The notes below the pieces were generated by a model. The model was given only the letters and a program-made list of their open reading frames with translations, was not told where the DNA came from and did no database searches. Of a DNA stretch of 64,000 nucleotides, positions 33,490 to 43,540 are shown piece after piece (within the stretch, counting starts at the first letter, position 1; every line of letters starts with the position of its first letter). Source of the DNA: Symsagittifera roscoffensis. Taxonomy: Eukaryota > Xenacoelomorpha > Acoela > Convolutidae. The stretch is from positions 59,218,759-59,282,758 of the forward strand of contig NC_087063.1 in the NCBI RefSeq assembly GCF_963678635.1. The letters run 5' to 3'. Both the position numbers and the translations under genes were made by a program.

Positions 33490-35600
33490 GTGATCAAATC
33501 ATTTTTTGTTTCCATTTGAGACTTAAGAACTTTGTACTTTTGTCTCTGAGAAGGTTGTTGTAAACTTGTAACCTGTTAATGCTGTAGCTCTGGCTTTTGA
33601 AAAAAGTGTCGCAATTATATTGGTTGTTTCTATTGCTGAATTTTTGTCGTCTAAATTTGTAGGAAAATTCGGAGGAAATGATGTTGTTGATATCTGACTT
33701 ATTGAAGGGTTTGAGGGTAGTGAAAGGGTTTCTGTAATTGAAAAACATGAGATATCTATTGGTTCATTTATCAAGTTTGGTTTATCTTGAGTGAAAGCTT
33801 GTGTCATCCAATGTGGGAGATGTTGTATTGAAGTTGGGGGGTTAAAGGGATTTTCACAAAATTGTGGGGGTTGATCTTAAGTAGTCCGATGGTATCTTCG
33901 GAGTGTTTTGTTTTGAGCTAGTCTGTAATGGTGGGGGGAGGGTTACTTTAAATTGTACTGCTGGAAAGATCTAAAGGGTTTGGGGTCGGTGATCAGGGTA
34001 TATTAAAATGAACTCTGGGAGTTGTAAAATTTCTACATCGTCTTGGATGTTTGATTTGTCTATTCATTGTGGATTTATTTTGGTTTTGACTTGGGTGTCT
34101 TGTTCTATTAGGATATTGCTGAACGGAAGGGTATATATTATATGTTGGTTCGTTTTGTGGTTCGCTTAGGGGTGCGTGGCGAACTACAGGTTCTAAAGGT
34201 TCTGATAATCGTGCATGTCTTTCTTTAACTGTATATGGGTTTTCTTGAAAAGAAACACGTGCTGATAATTGAGGGTGGTTTGCCTGACTGGATGTTGGTG
34301 TTGTTGGAGAATCCTGGGATGTTGTCGTCGATGGGGACTGTTGTGCAGGTTGTTGATTAGCAATTTTGAAAGATTCTTTAAACTTTTACCTAAGAAGATG
34401 ATTATAATATTCTTCTATGAAAATGATTAGAAGTATTGTTGCAAGTGCAAAGATTATTTTTGCCTTTTTTAAACTTTTGCATATTGTCAGAATTAGGGAA
34501 ATCAGAAAAGTGAAAAATATTACTAAGAGAAGAAAAATGTCTTTCTAATTAAATAGTTGTCTTAACATTTAGCTAGTTGTTGAAAGATCCTATCTGAGGA
34601 GTTGGTCAAGGGTTTTTGCAAAGTTGAGGTAGGTTTTGTGGAGTGAATAGAAAATTATGAAAAAACTGCAAAAAATTACAAAGAGGAAGAGAATTAATTC
34701 GAAAGAATGAATTATATGATGATTTGAAAAAATTGATCTGATTGAAAAAATTTTGAAGTTGTATTTTTTAGAAGACTGGCTGATTCGGAAAGAATTATTT
34801 GAGAAATGATTCGTTCTAGCAGAATTTTTTTTTTTAGAAGCGAAGTTTGAGTGTGGTCGGATTGTTTAATGATTTTTGACAAGTGGGTTGAAAAGGGGCA
34901 GTTTTCGGTGAGGAGAAGTCTGAAAGTCTAGGAGCGAGCTTTCTGATTTTGTTTTTATTTATTGGGTATCTAGGAGTTGTTCGTACTTTAGGCTACAAGA
35001 TCATGTCTTATTTTTTCGTAAGGCTAATATAATAATTTTCCTTAAGGGAAATTTGGAGTTTCAATAGGTCCTTTAGTTACAGTTACATTTATGTTTGAAG
35101 TTTGCAAAGTGTCGGCCAACTTCAGTGTTTGAAGTGGTGTCAGAATGAGTGGATGTTTAGCTAGCTTCTGATTGGCTTAAATTGAACTAGTTGGCTGAAA
35201 TTGAACAGCATCAATTTATAGAAAAGAAAAAAAATTGGCTTAAATTGAACAGCATCAATTTATGGAAAAGAAAAAAAAATTTGCTATAATTCTGAAAGTT
35301 TAAAAATGACATTAATTAGAAGGAGTATTTTAGAGTTCAACTTTCTTTAATGTTTTAGATTGTGGAATAAATGTTTTATAATTTTTTCATGGTTGATTTC
35401 GAAATCGTGATCGTTTTCGGTGTTGAGAAGTTTCTTTTCTTCCATGTGGAAAATTTTTTTCTTCTAACTTTTGCTTTTTTCTTGGTTTTTGAGGTATTTG
35501 TTTATTTCTTGTTTTTTTTGGGCTTTTTGTCGAGTATTTTCGTCATTTTGTGTTTCTAAGATTTGTGGTGAACAATTTGTATCAATTGTTGGTTTTTGAT
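33490..35600 (-). pseudogene. Poorly preserved minus-strand coding remnants
   Basis: A 94-codon open piece (33807-33523; LINEPIDIS and SNPSISQISTTSFPPNFP) is Ser/Thr/Pro-rich. Upstream, 34100-33850 can be read as broken protein-like sequence. 34560-35300 shows no clear coding signal. This links integrase with the env-like region. Identity unknown. Confidence 0.3.
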
Positions 35601-35675
35601 TATTGTCTGAGTTATTGTGGACAATTTTAAACCCTGTAAAGGAGTATAATTATGTTAATTCGCAAAGAGCGTATT

Positions 35676-36720
35676 CTATTGGGTAAGATGGTAGAAGATT
35701 TTTTCTGTGTTGAAAAATTTCTTTTTTATTTGAGTCAATAAGTTTATATAATACATTAGTGGGTTTTCAATACTTTGAAATGGTCCTATTTGGATTGGTT
35801 CTAACTTTTTGGATATTCCTTTTTCTATTTCAAAATTTGGGATGAAGACAAATGTTCCAATTTTTAAATTTGTAGCTGGTTTAAAATCCATTCGGTATGT
35901 GTGCCGGAGGCTAATTTCAAAATTTGTGGATGATGAAAATGATCTTCATCTTATGTATGTAATGGTAGATTATATCACATTGGTTCTTTTGTGGGTTGGC
36001 AATAATCATGTGCGTTTTTTGAGGAGTTTGCAGTGAAAATTATAGGTTTTGGTGGTTTTTGGTTAAAAAGCATTCATAATGTGATAGTCCTAAGGTTGTT
36101 GTTATTTGTGAATTTTAGGCTAAGAGGAAAAATTTTACATCTGTTGACCATTCAGTATATTTTGTATCGTTTCCATTTTGATACATCTAAAGTATTCTTT
36201 TAGTGAACAGTTCATTCCTTCTTCTAAACGTTTAGTCCAAGGGGCATGAGATAACCGTGGTTTGTGTTTGATGTTAAATAGATGGCATAATGTGATTAAT
36301 TCATTATTAATGAACTCGGTGCCATTGTTTGTGACAAGGATTTCTGGTAATCCGAATATCGCTATCCAGTGTTCATTGAGTGTTGTATATGCATAAAAGG
36401 CATTACAATGAGGTAGTGTGTTAAGTGCTACGTAGTGTGTAAATGCGTCAACTATGACCATTATATACCTTCTGAAGAAGAAAGTGATAGTGGTCCTTTT
36501 GTGTCGAAGAAGATTCTGTGCTTAAAATAAAAACTTTGTCCTTTAAAATCTCGTTTTTCTGCTATTTGCTTTTGATGTGGTTATGGTTTATTTAATTGGC
36601 ATGTTATACAATTGTTGCATATTACTTGAATCTAATTCGGTGCTTTTGAAAAAGAAAAATTTTTGATGAAATTCGAGTATGTTTTTACGTCATGTCCTTT
36701 AAAGCTGCATGTCCTTTAGT
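35676..36720 (-). pseudogene. Retroviral-type integrase remnant
   Basis: The core (36461-36135) reads VIVDAFTHYV (first catalytic Asp kept), LVTNNGTEF (Asn where the second catalytic Asp normally stands), and RLEEGMNCSLKEY (Glu kept). Upstream, 36590-36720 has remains of the HHCC zinc domain (CITCQLNKP-like). The C-terminal part (35891-35676) has VFIPNFEIEKGISKKL and GPFQSIENP, typical of the end of Gypsy integrases. Integrase joins element cDNA to host DNA; this copy should be inactive. Confidence 0.7.
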
Positions 36721-38320
36721 GTTTAAGCAATGTGAAATGAGAAATGCTAGGAGTATCATACTTGTGGTAATCATGGTACTTTTATTTCAGATGTTTGATA
36801 TTCTAAAATATTGTTGTTCTCATTTATGAATGTTTTGTTGAATTTTCTAAAGTAATTTAGAAGTGTTTCGTTTCCTAGAATTGTGATACCTGCTTTTATG
36901 GGTTTTGTTTTATAAGTATGCCAAGACTTTAGTTGTCTAATGACTGGGTCAAGATTTTGGTATTTTTGTAGTAGTTCAAGTGTTATTTTCTCTGTATTTG
37001 GTAGACAGATACTTATCTAGAGGGTCATGGAGGTTAATAACTTTGAATCGGTATCTGGAGATCCTGTTAAATTTTTATTATTAAATAAATTTTCTTTTTC
37101 TATTAAAGGGAATTGGGCTGTCCTAAATATTTTTTGTCTGAGTGGTTTATGATGTGTATTGTTTTTGATCCATGATGAATATGGTATCTGTTTAGATGTA
37201 GAGTTTCCTAATAGGTCTACTTCGTAGTGATTATTGTGGCAATCTAAACATAATGGAAAGTGTTGTAAATTATTTATTTGTGTTTGATCAACGTCGGTTT
37301 TTACTGCATATTTGCATTCTAGTTTTTGTGATTTTTTGTCTTTTGCAAGAAAAAACTTAGAATTTTGTGGTATTTCTACTGTTGTTTTTCTTGTTAATAA
37401 TTCAGGTGGTGTGTTTCTACTAGGTGTGTCTGGTAGTGCAAGATTTTTTCCTGTTGTCCAAACTATATGTAGGTTTCCATTAAAAGTAGTTGAAATCTGT
37501 AAACTCTATGGATTGGCTTTGATTTCTCTGTGAAAAGAAAAATTATAGGTTTATGGTCTGTAAAGAGAACTGGTAGATGTTTTGATCCAACTACTGAAAT
37601 ATCATTTTCTGTGAGAGTGTAAATTTAGCTGTGCATTCTCTCATAAGTGTAGAGAGTCTAGGTTCAGCTTGTATAAATGGTCTTGAGTTTACTGAATTCA
37701 AATTCATTTTATACGTTCCACTGTGTGATTGTAATAATACTGCGCCGATTCGAAAAATTGAGGGGTCGCACATGGCAAAAAATGGTTGATCTGGATCTGG
37801 AATGGTGTTTGATATTTGTTCAGTGAGAAGCGTTTTTTTTTCTTTGTTTTTGTTTTGTTGTCTGAGAATGTTATAAAATGGTCTTAAAGTTTTGATGATA
37901 TTTTTCTGAAACATTAAACATTTCGTTTTTTGTCTGTGATTGCATGAAAACATCGTCTAAAATTGTTATGTCATTTTTACTGAGAATGAGTGGTCGAGAA
38001 ATTTTGCTCATAAATGCTGAGAATACTGCTGGTCCTACGGAAATTCCGTAGAAAAGTCTAATAAATACGTATTGTTGGTTTCCAATGACGAATTGTGTTA
38101 AGTGTCGTGATCATTCATCTAGTGACAATTGATTGTATGCACTTTTCATGTCAGCTGTTGTGAAATTTTTTCCGTTTATCTTTGTGAGAATTACTTGAAT
38201 TGGTTCTTTAGACCAATTACATTTGGATTCATCATTGAGTGAATTGAGATATCTTGCGTCTAGAACGTTTTTTAATGATTCTCCTTCAGCTAAGTTAATA
38301 ACGGTATTCATGAATGTGTT
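36721..38320 (-). pseudogene. Reverse transcriptase and RNase H remnant
   Basis: RT: a 66-codon open piece (38311-38111) holds VLDARYLNSLNDESKCNW and motif A (TTADMKSAYNQLSLDE, Asp kept). After a stop, the frame continues to motif C, ITILDDVFMQ (about 37950-37990), with Tyr replaced by Ile but both Asp kept. RNase H: 37953-37591 has FFAMCDPSIFRIGAVLLQ and PRLSTLMRECTA. The stretch to 36721 is the broken RNase H to integrase linker (CLDCHNNHYEVDLLG near 37210-37260). Family: Ty3/Gypsy. Confidence 0.65.
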
Positions 38321-38937
38321 TCCTTTTGGTTATTTTTCTTAAATTACTGGGGAAATATTTTCATATTGTTCTAGAATATCTAGTAATCTATTAATTTTGT
38401 CTTGCATCGTTTGCTTATGCTTGTTGCTTTCGTTTTTTTATCTTTGTGAGAATTACTTGATTTGGCTTTTTAGGCCAATTACATTTAGGTTCATCACTGA
38501 GTGAATTGAGATATCTTGCGTCTAGAACGACTTTTAATGATTCTCCTTTAGCTAAGTTAATAACGGGATTCACGAATGTATTCTTTTTAGTTATTTCTCT
38601 TTATTTACTGGGGAAAAAGTTTCATATTGTTCTAGAATATCTAGTAATCTATTAATTTTGTCTTGCATCAATTGCCTATGCTTGTTGCTTTCGTTTGTTT
38701 ATCTTTGTGAGAATTACTTGAATTGGTTCTTTAGGCCAATTAAATTTAGATTCATCATTGAGTGAATTGAGATATCTTGCGTCTAGAACAATTTTTAATG
38801 ATTTTCCTTTTGCTAAATTAATAACGGGGTTCATGAATGTGTTTCGTTTTGGTTATTTTTCTTTGTTTAATGGGGAAATAATTTCATATTGTTCTAGAAT
38901 ATCTAGTAATATATTAATTTTGTCTTGCAACTAAATT
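38175..38937 (-). repeat. Triplicated ~261-bp segment of the RT coding region
   Basis: TTTATCTTTGTGAGAATTACTTGA occurs at 38175, 38437 and 38698 (spacings 262 and 261 bp), each followed by the VLDARYLNSL-encoding region and a CTTGCAT/TAGAATATCTAG block. The three copies differ by several percent. The normal RT has this segment once, so the triplication disrupts pol. Confidence 0.8.
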
Positions 38938-38989
38938 GGGACTTCAATTGCTCGTTGCTTTTGAAAGTTGCGTCAGGTTTCAGAGGTAG

Positions 38990-39467
38990 ATGCAGTAGTA
39001 AGTTTATTTTTCTATATACAATTTAGATGTGGCGTAAACCATTGGGTATTTTAGTAGCAGTTCGGCTAGTTGTTCAAACTCTTTTGGTGTAATTTGAGAA
39101 TGATGAAAATTGAACATTGTGAGTAGTTTTTGTTGTTCCTTGATATATTGTGATATCTGGAATGTCGGTTTAAAATAAGGTGTTTTTGTAAAATAGTCTG
39201 TGTTTGGTCTGTTATCACTTATTATATTATTGATAATTCTTGATAATTGGCATATATCTAGTAATGTCAAAAAATTATTTACTCTATATGCTACTTCTAA
39301 TATGAGAGAAAATGTTGCATTTGTTTCGGAATAACCTAGATGTCCTAGAGGTACTGTTATTTTGTATGGAGAAATAATGTGTACATGTAATGAAATGTAC
39401 ACATTAATTGTACACATTATTTCTCCATACAAAATAACAGTACCTCTAGGACATCTAGGTTATTCCG
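38990..39467 (-). pseudogene. Gypsy-like pol region upstream of RT
   Basis: Minus-strand open piece with LLDICQLSRIINNIISD, then QITPKEFEQLAELLLKYPMVYAT, which resembles the segment just ahead of the RT palm in Gypsy pol (a variant of LLxKYxxVFA). It runs upstream into the inverted repeat at 39327-39467, where the coding sequence is duplicated in reverse and no longer meaningful. Confidence 0.55.
39327..39467. repeat. 59-bp inverted repeat abutting the assembly gap
   Basis: Left arm 39327-39385 and right arm 39409-39467 look perfectly complementary with a 23-base centre. The right arm ends exactly at the first N. The left arm is part of the pol reading frame, so the right arm is a reversed copy of coding sequence, most likely an assembly or library foldback artefact at a hard-to-assemble junction. 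Confidence 0.85.
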
Positions 39468-39667
39468 NNNNNNNNNNNNNNNNNNNNNNNNNNNNNNNNN
39501 NNNNNNNNNNNNNNNNNNNNNNNNNNNNNNNNNNNNNNNNNNNNNNNNNNNNNNNNNNNNNNNNNNNNNNNNNNNNNNNNNNNNNNNNNNNNNNNNNNNN
39601 NNNNNNNNNNNNNNNNNNNNNNNNNNNNNNNNNNNNNNNNNNNNNNNNNNNNNNNNNNNNNNNNNNN
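39468..39667. other. Assembly gap, 200 N
   Basis: Exactly 200 ambiguous bases. It separates the Gypsy-like element from the LINE, so the 5' part of the first and the 3' end of the second are unknown. Confidence 0.99.
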
Positions 39668-40103
39668 AGAACTTCCTTATTATCAAGCAGATAATTATCA
39701 AAAACATCGTGTATAAAAATCTTGAGTTGATGTCTCTGCAAACTTGTCACATCTTCATTCAATAAACCAGATGCAGTTATATAATTATGAATAATGGTTC
39801 TTCTAACATTTATGGAATTTTGAAAACATTTCGTTCTTTGTATTTTACTATTAACTTTTCCAGAAGCAACTCTCCTAGTGAAGTACGCCACGTTATTAGT
39901 CGTGGTACTATCACAACATTATTGTAGCAAATATCTTTAAACAGTTCGTAAACGTGAAGATCAAACACCGTTTCAATTTTATGCAGTCTGTACTTTTCAA
40001 CTGTGCTCTCTCTATAATCAATTCTAAAAATAGCACGTATTATTCTCTTCTGTATTACTAAAATTTTATTTAGATCTGTTAAGTTTGCACAGCCATAAAC
40101 CAA
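39668..40103 (-). pseudogene. LINE ORF2 C-terminal region, frameshifted
   Basis: 40103-39810 (VYGCANLTDLNKILVIQKR) continues the RT product after a frameshift near 40105. A further shift near 39890 leads to a frame with VAYFTRRVASGKVNSKIQR that runs to the gap. This is the typical helical region after the RT thumb in CR1/Jockey ORF2. No Cys-His finger seen before the gap. Confidence 0.65.
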
Positions 40104-41695
40104 TACAGTTTGATGTAGGATCTGTATATCAGTAGAAGCATTGGAAGATTAAATAATTTTCTGGAACGATATATTACTCCACACAGTTTAGACAATTTCT
40201 TAATAACATGTTCAATATGCATCTTGAAGTCTAACTTTGAATCAATGTAGATACCCAAATACTTCGTGCAATCAACCATTTTTATGCATTCACCTTTTAT
40301 ATCAAGACCAATTTCTCTATTTTTCTTGCTGAAATTGAGCAGAACAGTTTTATCAGTATTCAGTGAAAGTTTATTGCAACATAAGTAATTGTAAACTATA
40401 TCAAATTCGGTTCTTAATTTCTTTCCAGAATTCTTACCAGAAGTCATAACGGATGTATCATCTGCAAAAAGTGTAGTATCTAAACTAGTGCTATCAGGTA
40501 AATCATTTATGTAAATCAAAAACAGAAGCGGACCTAGAACAGATCCTTGTGGAACTCCCGTTGAAACATTTTCAAGCGTTGATCTATTATTTCCAATTTC
40601 AACATACTGCTTTCTATTAGTCAAGTAGGCTCTAATCAAATTGTTACTTTTACCCCTGATCCCATAATGATCCAATTTTTGCATCAGAATTTTGTGATCA
40701 ATCGTGTCAAAAGCTTTGTTGAGATCCAAAAACAAAGCAATTGCATCCGCTCTTTTATTAGTAGCATCTCTTACAAATTCGGTCAGCCTCGCAACAGCCT
40801 GAATCGTAGATCGCTTAGATCGAAAACCATATTGGTTCATGTTTAAAATAGAAAATTTCTCAAAAAAAATTATGAACCTCGAATGTATAAGTTTCTCAAC
40901 GACTTTGCTCAGGCAAGACAACAGCGAAATTGGTCTGTAATTACCAGGATCTGTTTTATCTCCATCTTTGAACATAGGGACCACTTTGGCAATTTTCAGT
41001 AAGTCTGGGAAAACATCAAGGTGAATGCATTCGTTAAAAATATCGGATATTAGTGGTGCAATTACCACTCCTAACTGCCTGATGATTTCATTGCAAATAT
41101 CTTCAGGTCCACATGAGAACTTACTTTTAAGGCTATTGATAACATCTAGAACTTCTTTGTGGTTAGTTTCAAACATTACCATTGATTGCACTTGTTTTGG
41201 CGATCTACATATCGGTACTGATGAGTAAGGTATTTGCGATGCAATTTTTGACCCAATGTTACAGAAAAAAGTATTCAATTTATTCGCATCAATATGTGTC
41301 GTTGTGTTATTCCCGGTCTTTCCTATTCCTACATTTTTAAAAATCTTAAATAAATCTTTACTGTTAGTCACCTTTTCCACTTTTTTAGTATAAAAGTTCC
41401 GTTTCTCTAATCGCAGCAAGGCGTTTACTTTATTGCGAATGATTTTATAATTGACATGCGTTTCAGTCGACCAGCAGGCCTGTAGTTGGCGAAGAAGTCT
41501 ATCTCGTTTAAAAATTAGTTTTCTAATTTCTGGAGTTATCCATTGTGATTTCACTTTTCGTTTTTTACCATATACTTTTAATGGAGCGAATACATCTAGG
41601 CAATCGATAATTGTTTTAATCAGAAACTCAACTTTTTCATCACATGTTCCTTCCGGTACATTTTTTAACAGGTAGTTCACATCTGCTAAAAACAA
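40079..41695 (-). CDS. LINE ORF2 reverse transcriptase domain
   Basis: 538-codon open frame. Motifs: GNYRPISLLSCLSKVVEKL (0/1 region), NQYGFRSKRST (2), ALFLDLNKAFDTIDH (A, catalytic Asp), GVPQGSVLGPLLFLIYINDL (B) and TLFADDTSV (C, both catalytic Asp), then a thumb region with KTVLLNFSKK and KYLGIYIDSKLDF. The pre-RT region (SQWITPEIRKLIFKRDRL) is typical of CR1/Jockey. It primes on nicked target DNA to copy its own RNA. The frame is offset from the endonuclease part by a frameshift between 41640 and 41720, near a run of eight T, so this block is not a separate gene. Enzyme motifs look intact. Confidence 0.85.
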   Translation of the reverse strand: MFLADVNYLLKNVPEGTCDEKVEFLIKTIIDCLDVFAPLKVYGKKRKVKSQWITPEIRKLIFKRDRLLRQLQACWSTETHVNYKIIRNKVNALLRLEKRNFYTKKVEKVTNSKDLFKIFKNVGIGKTGNNTTTHIDANKLNTFFCNIGSKIASQIPYSSVPICRSPKQVQSMVMFETNHKEVLDVINSLKSKFSCGPEDICNEIIRQLGVVIAPLISDIFNECIHLDVFPDLLKIAKVVPMFKDGDKTDPGNYRPISLLSCLSKVVEKLIHSRFIIFFEKFSILNMNQYGFRSKRSTIQAVARLTEFVRDATNKRADAIALFLDLNKAFDTIDHKILMQKLDHYGIRGKSNNLIRAYLTNRKQYVEIGNNRSTLENVSTGVPQGSVLGPLLFLIYINDLPDSTSLDTTLFADDTSVMTSGKNSGKKLRTEFDIVYNYLCCNKLSLNTDKTVLLNFSKKNREIGLDIKGECIKMVDCTKYLGIYIDSKLDFKMHIEHVIKKLSKLCGVIYRSRKLFNLPMLLLIYRSYIKLYWFMAVQT

Positions 41696-42431
41696 TATTT
41701 TTTCGGTTGATTTTTTTTAGAAAAGACAGATTACGAAAAGTCAAGTTATCATCTATGTTTGACACCACGTTAATATCGGCGAAGATAATATTGTGATCAC
41801 TAATACCAGAAATTACATTATGTGTTGCAACAGGAAAATTTGAAATTATATGATCAATGCAAGTACTACTACGGTTAGTAACGCGCGTTGCTTCGTTGGC
41901 GTTATTTATAACAAAATTGTAACTTTTACTTAAATTTTTCAACCCTTTTGAGCAACTATTTTCAACCAGTGTATCAATATTAGAATCCCCAACGAACATT
42001 GTTTTTGAATTTACCATCGTTTCTAAGTTGCGTTCCAGAAAACTATAAAAAAGATCGATATTTATATTGGGCGGACGATAAAATACGCAAATGTTTGTTG
42101 AAGATATAGATCCATTTTTAAGTCTAATACACAATGCCTCAATCCCATTTTCGCAAACAATATTTTCATTTATAATAAAGTCAATGCCAGTCTTAACATA
42201 AAAAGCAACACCCCCTCCCCTTTTATTGGTTCTACATCTAGAAACTATCGGTTGAAATCCCGGAATATTGTACATTGCCAATGGGTCTGTTTCAGTTAGC
42301 CAAGTTTCCGAAAGGCAGATAATCGATAGGTTTTCGTTATAAGTTTCAATAAATCCCACTAAATTGTCAAAATTGCATCGCAAGGATCTTATATTTAGAA
42401 AAAAAAGTGTTTTATCAGCTGGCAAAGTCAT
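41640..42431 (-). CDS. LINE ORF2 endonuclease domain
   Basis: 263 codons from ATG at 42431. Exonuclease-endonuclease-phosphatase fold motifs are all visible: LNIRSL, CLSETWL (metal-binding Glu), GGGVAFYV, FYRPP, GDSNID, TCIDHII and SDHNII (catalytic His). It nicks target DNA to start insertion. It lies 20 bp after the ORF1 stop, the usual compact LINE arrangement. The frame ends at 41640 only because of a frameshift into the RT part. Confidence 0.85.
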   Translation of the reverse strand: MTLPADKTLFFLNIRSLRCNFDNLVGFIETYNENLSIICLSETWLTETDPLAMYNIPGFQPIVSRCRTNKRGGGVAFYVKTGIDFIINENIVCENGIEALCIRLKNGSISSTNICVFYRPPNINIDLFYSFLERNLETMVNSKTMFVGDSNIDTLVENSCSKGLKNLSKSYNFVINNANEATRVTNRSSTCIDHIISNFPVATHNVISGISDHNIIFADINVVSNIDDNLTFRNLSFLKKINRKNIVFSRCELPVKKCTGRNM

Positions 42432-42451
42432 CGATTAGGTTTTTAAAAATG

Positions 42452-43384
42452 CTAAGTATCAGTAGGTTCGATCTCACCCGCGTCCTCCTGCTCTATCACA
42501 TTGACCGGCGCTTTTGCCATTTTTCCAGGTGGTGAGCTTACCACTGCGATTACATTTTCAATTAGACCACACAATTTGTCCAGTTTATCTTCCATATCAA
42601 CGTTCTCTCGTTGCCTCTTCTCCCCTCTAGGTTTTCCATACATTGCATATTTGTTTTTCGCAGTACCATGTTTCATTTGGAATAACTCATTTCTGGAATA
42701 CGAAGACTCGTCGATTATCTGTGTATTTCCCTGAATTCCTGTATCCATTTTGGTACCATCTAATTCTTCCGAAAATCCGCTGGCAACTTTGTCAATCTCA
42801 CCGCGACTGTTAACTGGAACCCATTTATTATTTATTCTGAGAAGTGGTTGACAATTGTTTGTTTTAAATTTCAAACCTTTCTCTTTTGCATAATTCACTG
42901 TATCTCGGTCAATTTCTGGAAGCCTCTCAACGATGAAAATATTCTTCGTCGATTCATTGTCAGTTAACGTAAATCTGTTTCGCCATACATAGTCACGCTG
43001 CCCATTGTAAATAAATTTAACAATAATTGGTTTTTTCTCTGCATTACCCGGTAAATAGTGACATGCAGCCAAATCTTCGGGTGACACTTTAGCTCCTAGA
43101 ACACGATTCATAATATCAAGTACTGGTACCATCGGATCCACGCCGGATTTCACGCCAAGAAATGTCAAACATGATCGTGATAAATATCGTTCAGAGCAAA
43201 GTACACGGTTTTGAATAATTACATTGTCCTTGCGCAGTTGAGAATTTTCATACTTGAGATGCTCGATAGTTTTGTCCAATGTCTCCATTCGGTGAATAAA
43301 GCTTTCGAATAATCCTTTCACTTCTTCTGGGTTTGATAAATTGGCATTCTCTAGGTGTGCACGCAATAATGCCATTTCTGCCAT
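42452..43384 (-). CDS. LINE ORF1 protein, RNA-binding
   Basis: 310 codons from ATG at 43384 (MAEMALL; a second in-frame Met follows three codons later) to TAG at 42454-42452. Residues about 25-70 look coiled-coil (LDKTIEHLKYENSQLRKD). The middle (CLTFLGV, then PIIVKFIYNGQRDYVWRNR) resembles the RRM-like domain of LINE ORF1 proteins. The C-terminal third is polar with a basic stretch (KPRGEKRQR). It is expected to coat the element RNA in a ribonucleoprotein. No internal stop, so possibly functional. Confidence 0.75.
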   Translation of the reverse strand: MAEMALLRAHLENANLSNPEEVKGLFESFIHRMETLDKTIEHLKYENSQLRKDNVIIQNRVLCSERYLSRSCLTFLGVKSGVDPMVPVLDIMNRVLGAKVSPEDLAACHYLPGNAEKKPIIVKFIYNGQRDYVWRNRFTLTDNESTKNIFIVERLPEIDRDTVNYAKEKGLKFKTNNCQPLLRINNKWVPVNSRGEIDKVASGFSEELDGTKMDTGIQGNTQIIDESSYSRNELFQMKHGTAKNKYAMYGKPRGEKRQRENVDMEDKLDKLCGLIENVIAVVSSPPGKMAKAPVNVIEQEDAGEIEPTDT

Positions 43385-43540
43385 GTGAATACAGCGATGT
43401 GATGTCGTAAGAGAACGCGAAGCAAATCATTCTAATCTTAGTTCATTTCGTCTGAAACTATTTAATAAGTTTATCACAACAATTAGGCTGTGATAAATAA
43501 AGAAAATGTGAACTGGATTTTTAACAATTTTTTTTCAAGA

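Larger units (their letters stand above)
28820..39467 (-). mobile_element. Decayed Ty3/Gypsy-like retroelement with env-like region
   Basis: On the minus strand the order is pre-RT pol region (38990-39467), RT (about 37950-38320), RNase H (37591-37953), integrase (35676-36720), then 4-6 kb of env-like coding remnants down to about 28870. RT before RNase H before integrase is the Ty3/Gypsy and retroviral order. Most reading frames are interrupted. The 5' LTR and gag are missing, cut off at the inverted repeat and N gap around 39.33-39.67 kb. No LTR pair could be shown, so the low-coordinate end is approximate. Confidence 0.65.
39668..43430 (-). mobile_element. CR1/Jockey-type LINE, nearly full length
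   Basis: Minus strand: intact ORF1 (43384-42452), 20-bp spacer, then ORF2 (from 42431) with apurinic-type endonuclease, RT and C-terminal region, cut by the N gap. There is no terminal repeat. All catalytic motifs are kept and only three frameshifts break ORF2, so the insertion is much younger than the other elements here. The 5' end near 43430 is approximate, and the 3' tail is lost in the gap. Confidence 0.85.

Noticed and set aside
35371-35559. Plus-strand Phe-rich 62-codon frame
   Set aside because: Low-complexity translation of T-rich DNA within the Gypsy-like remnant; no start context or family.
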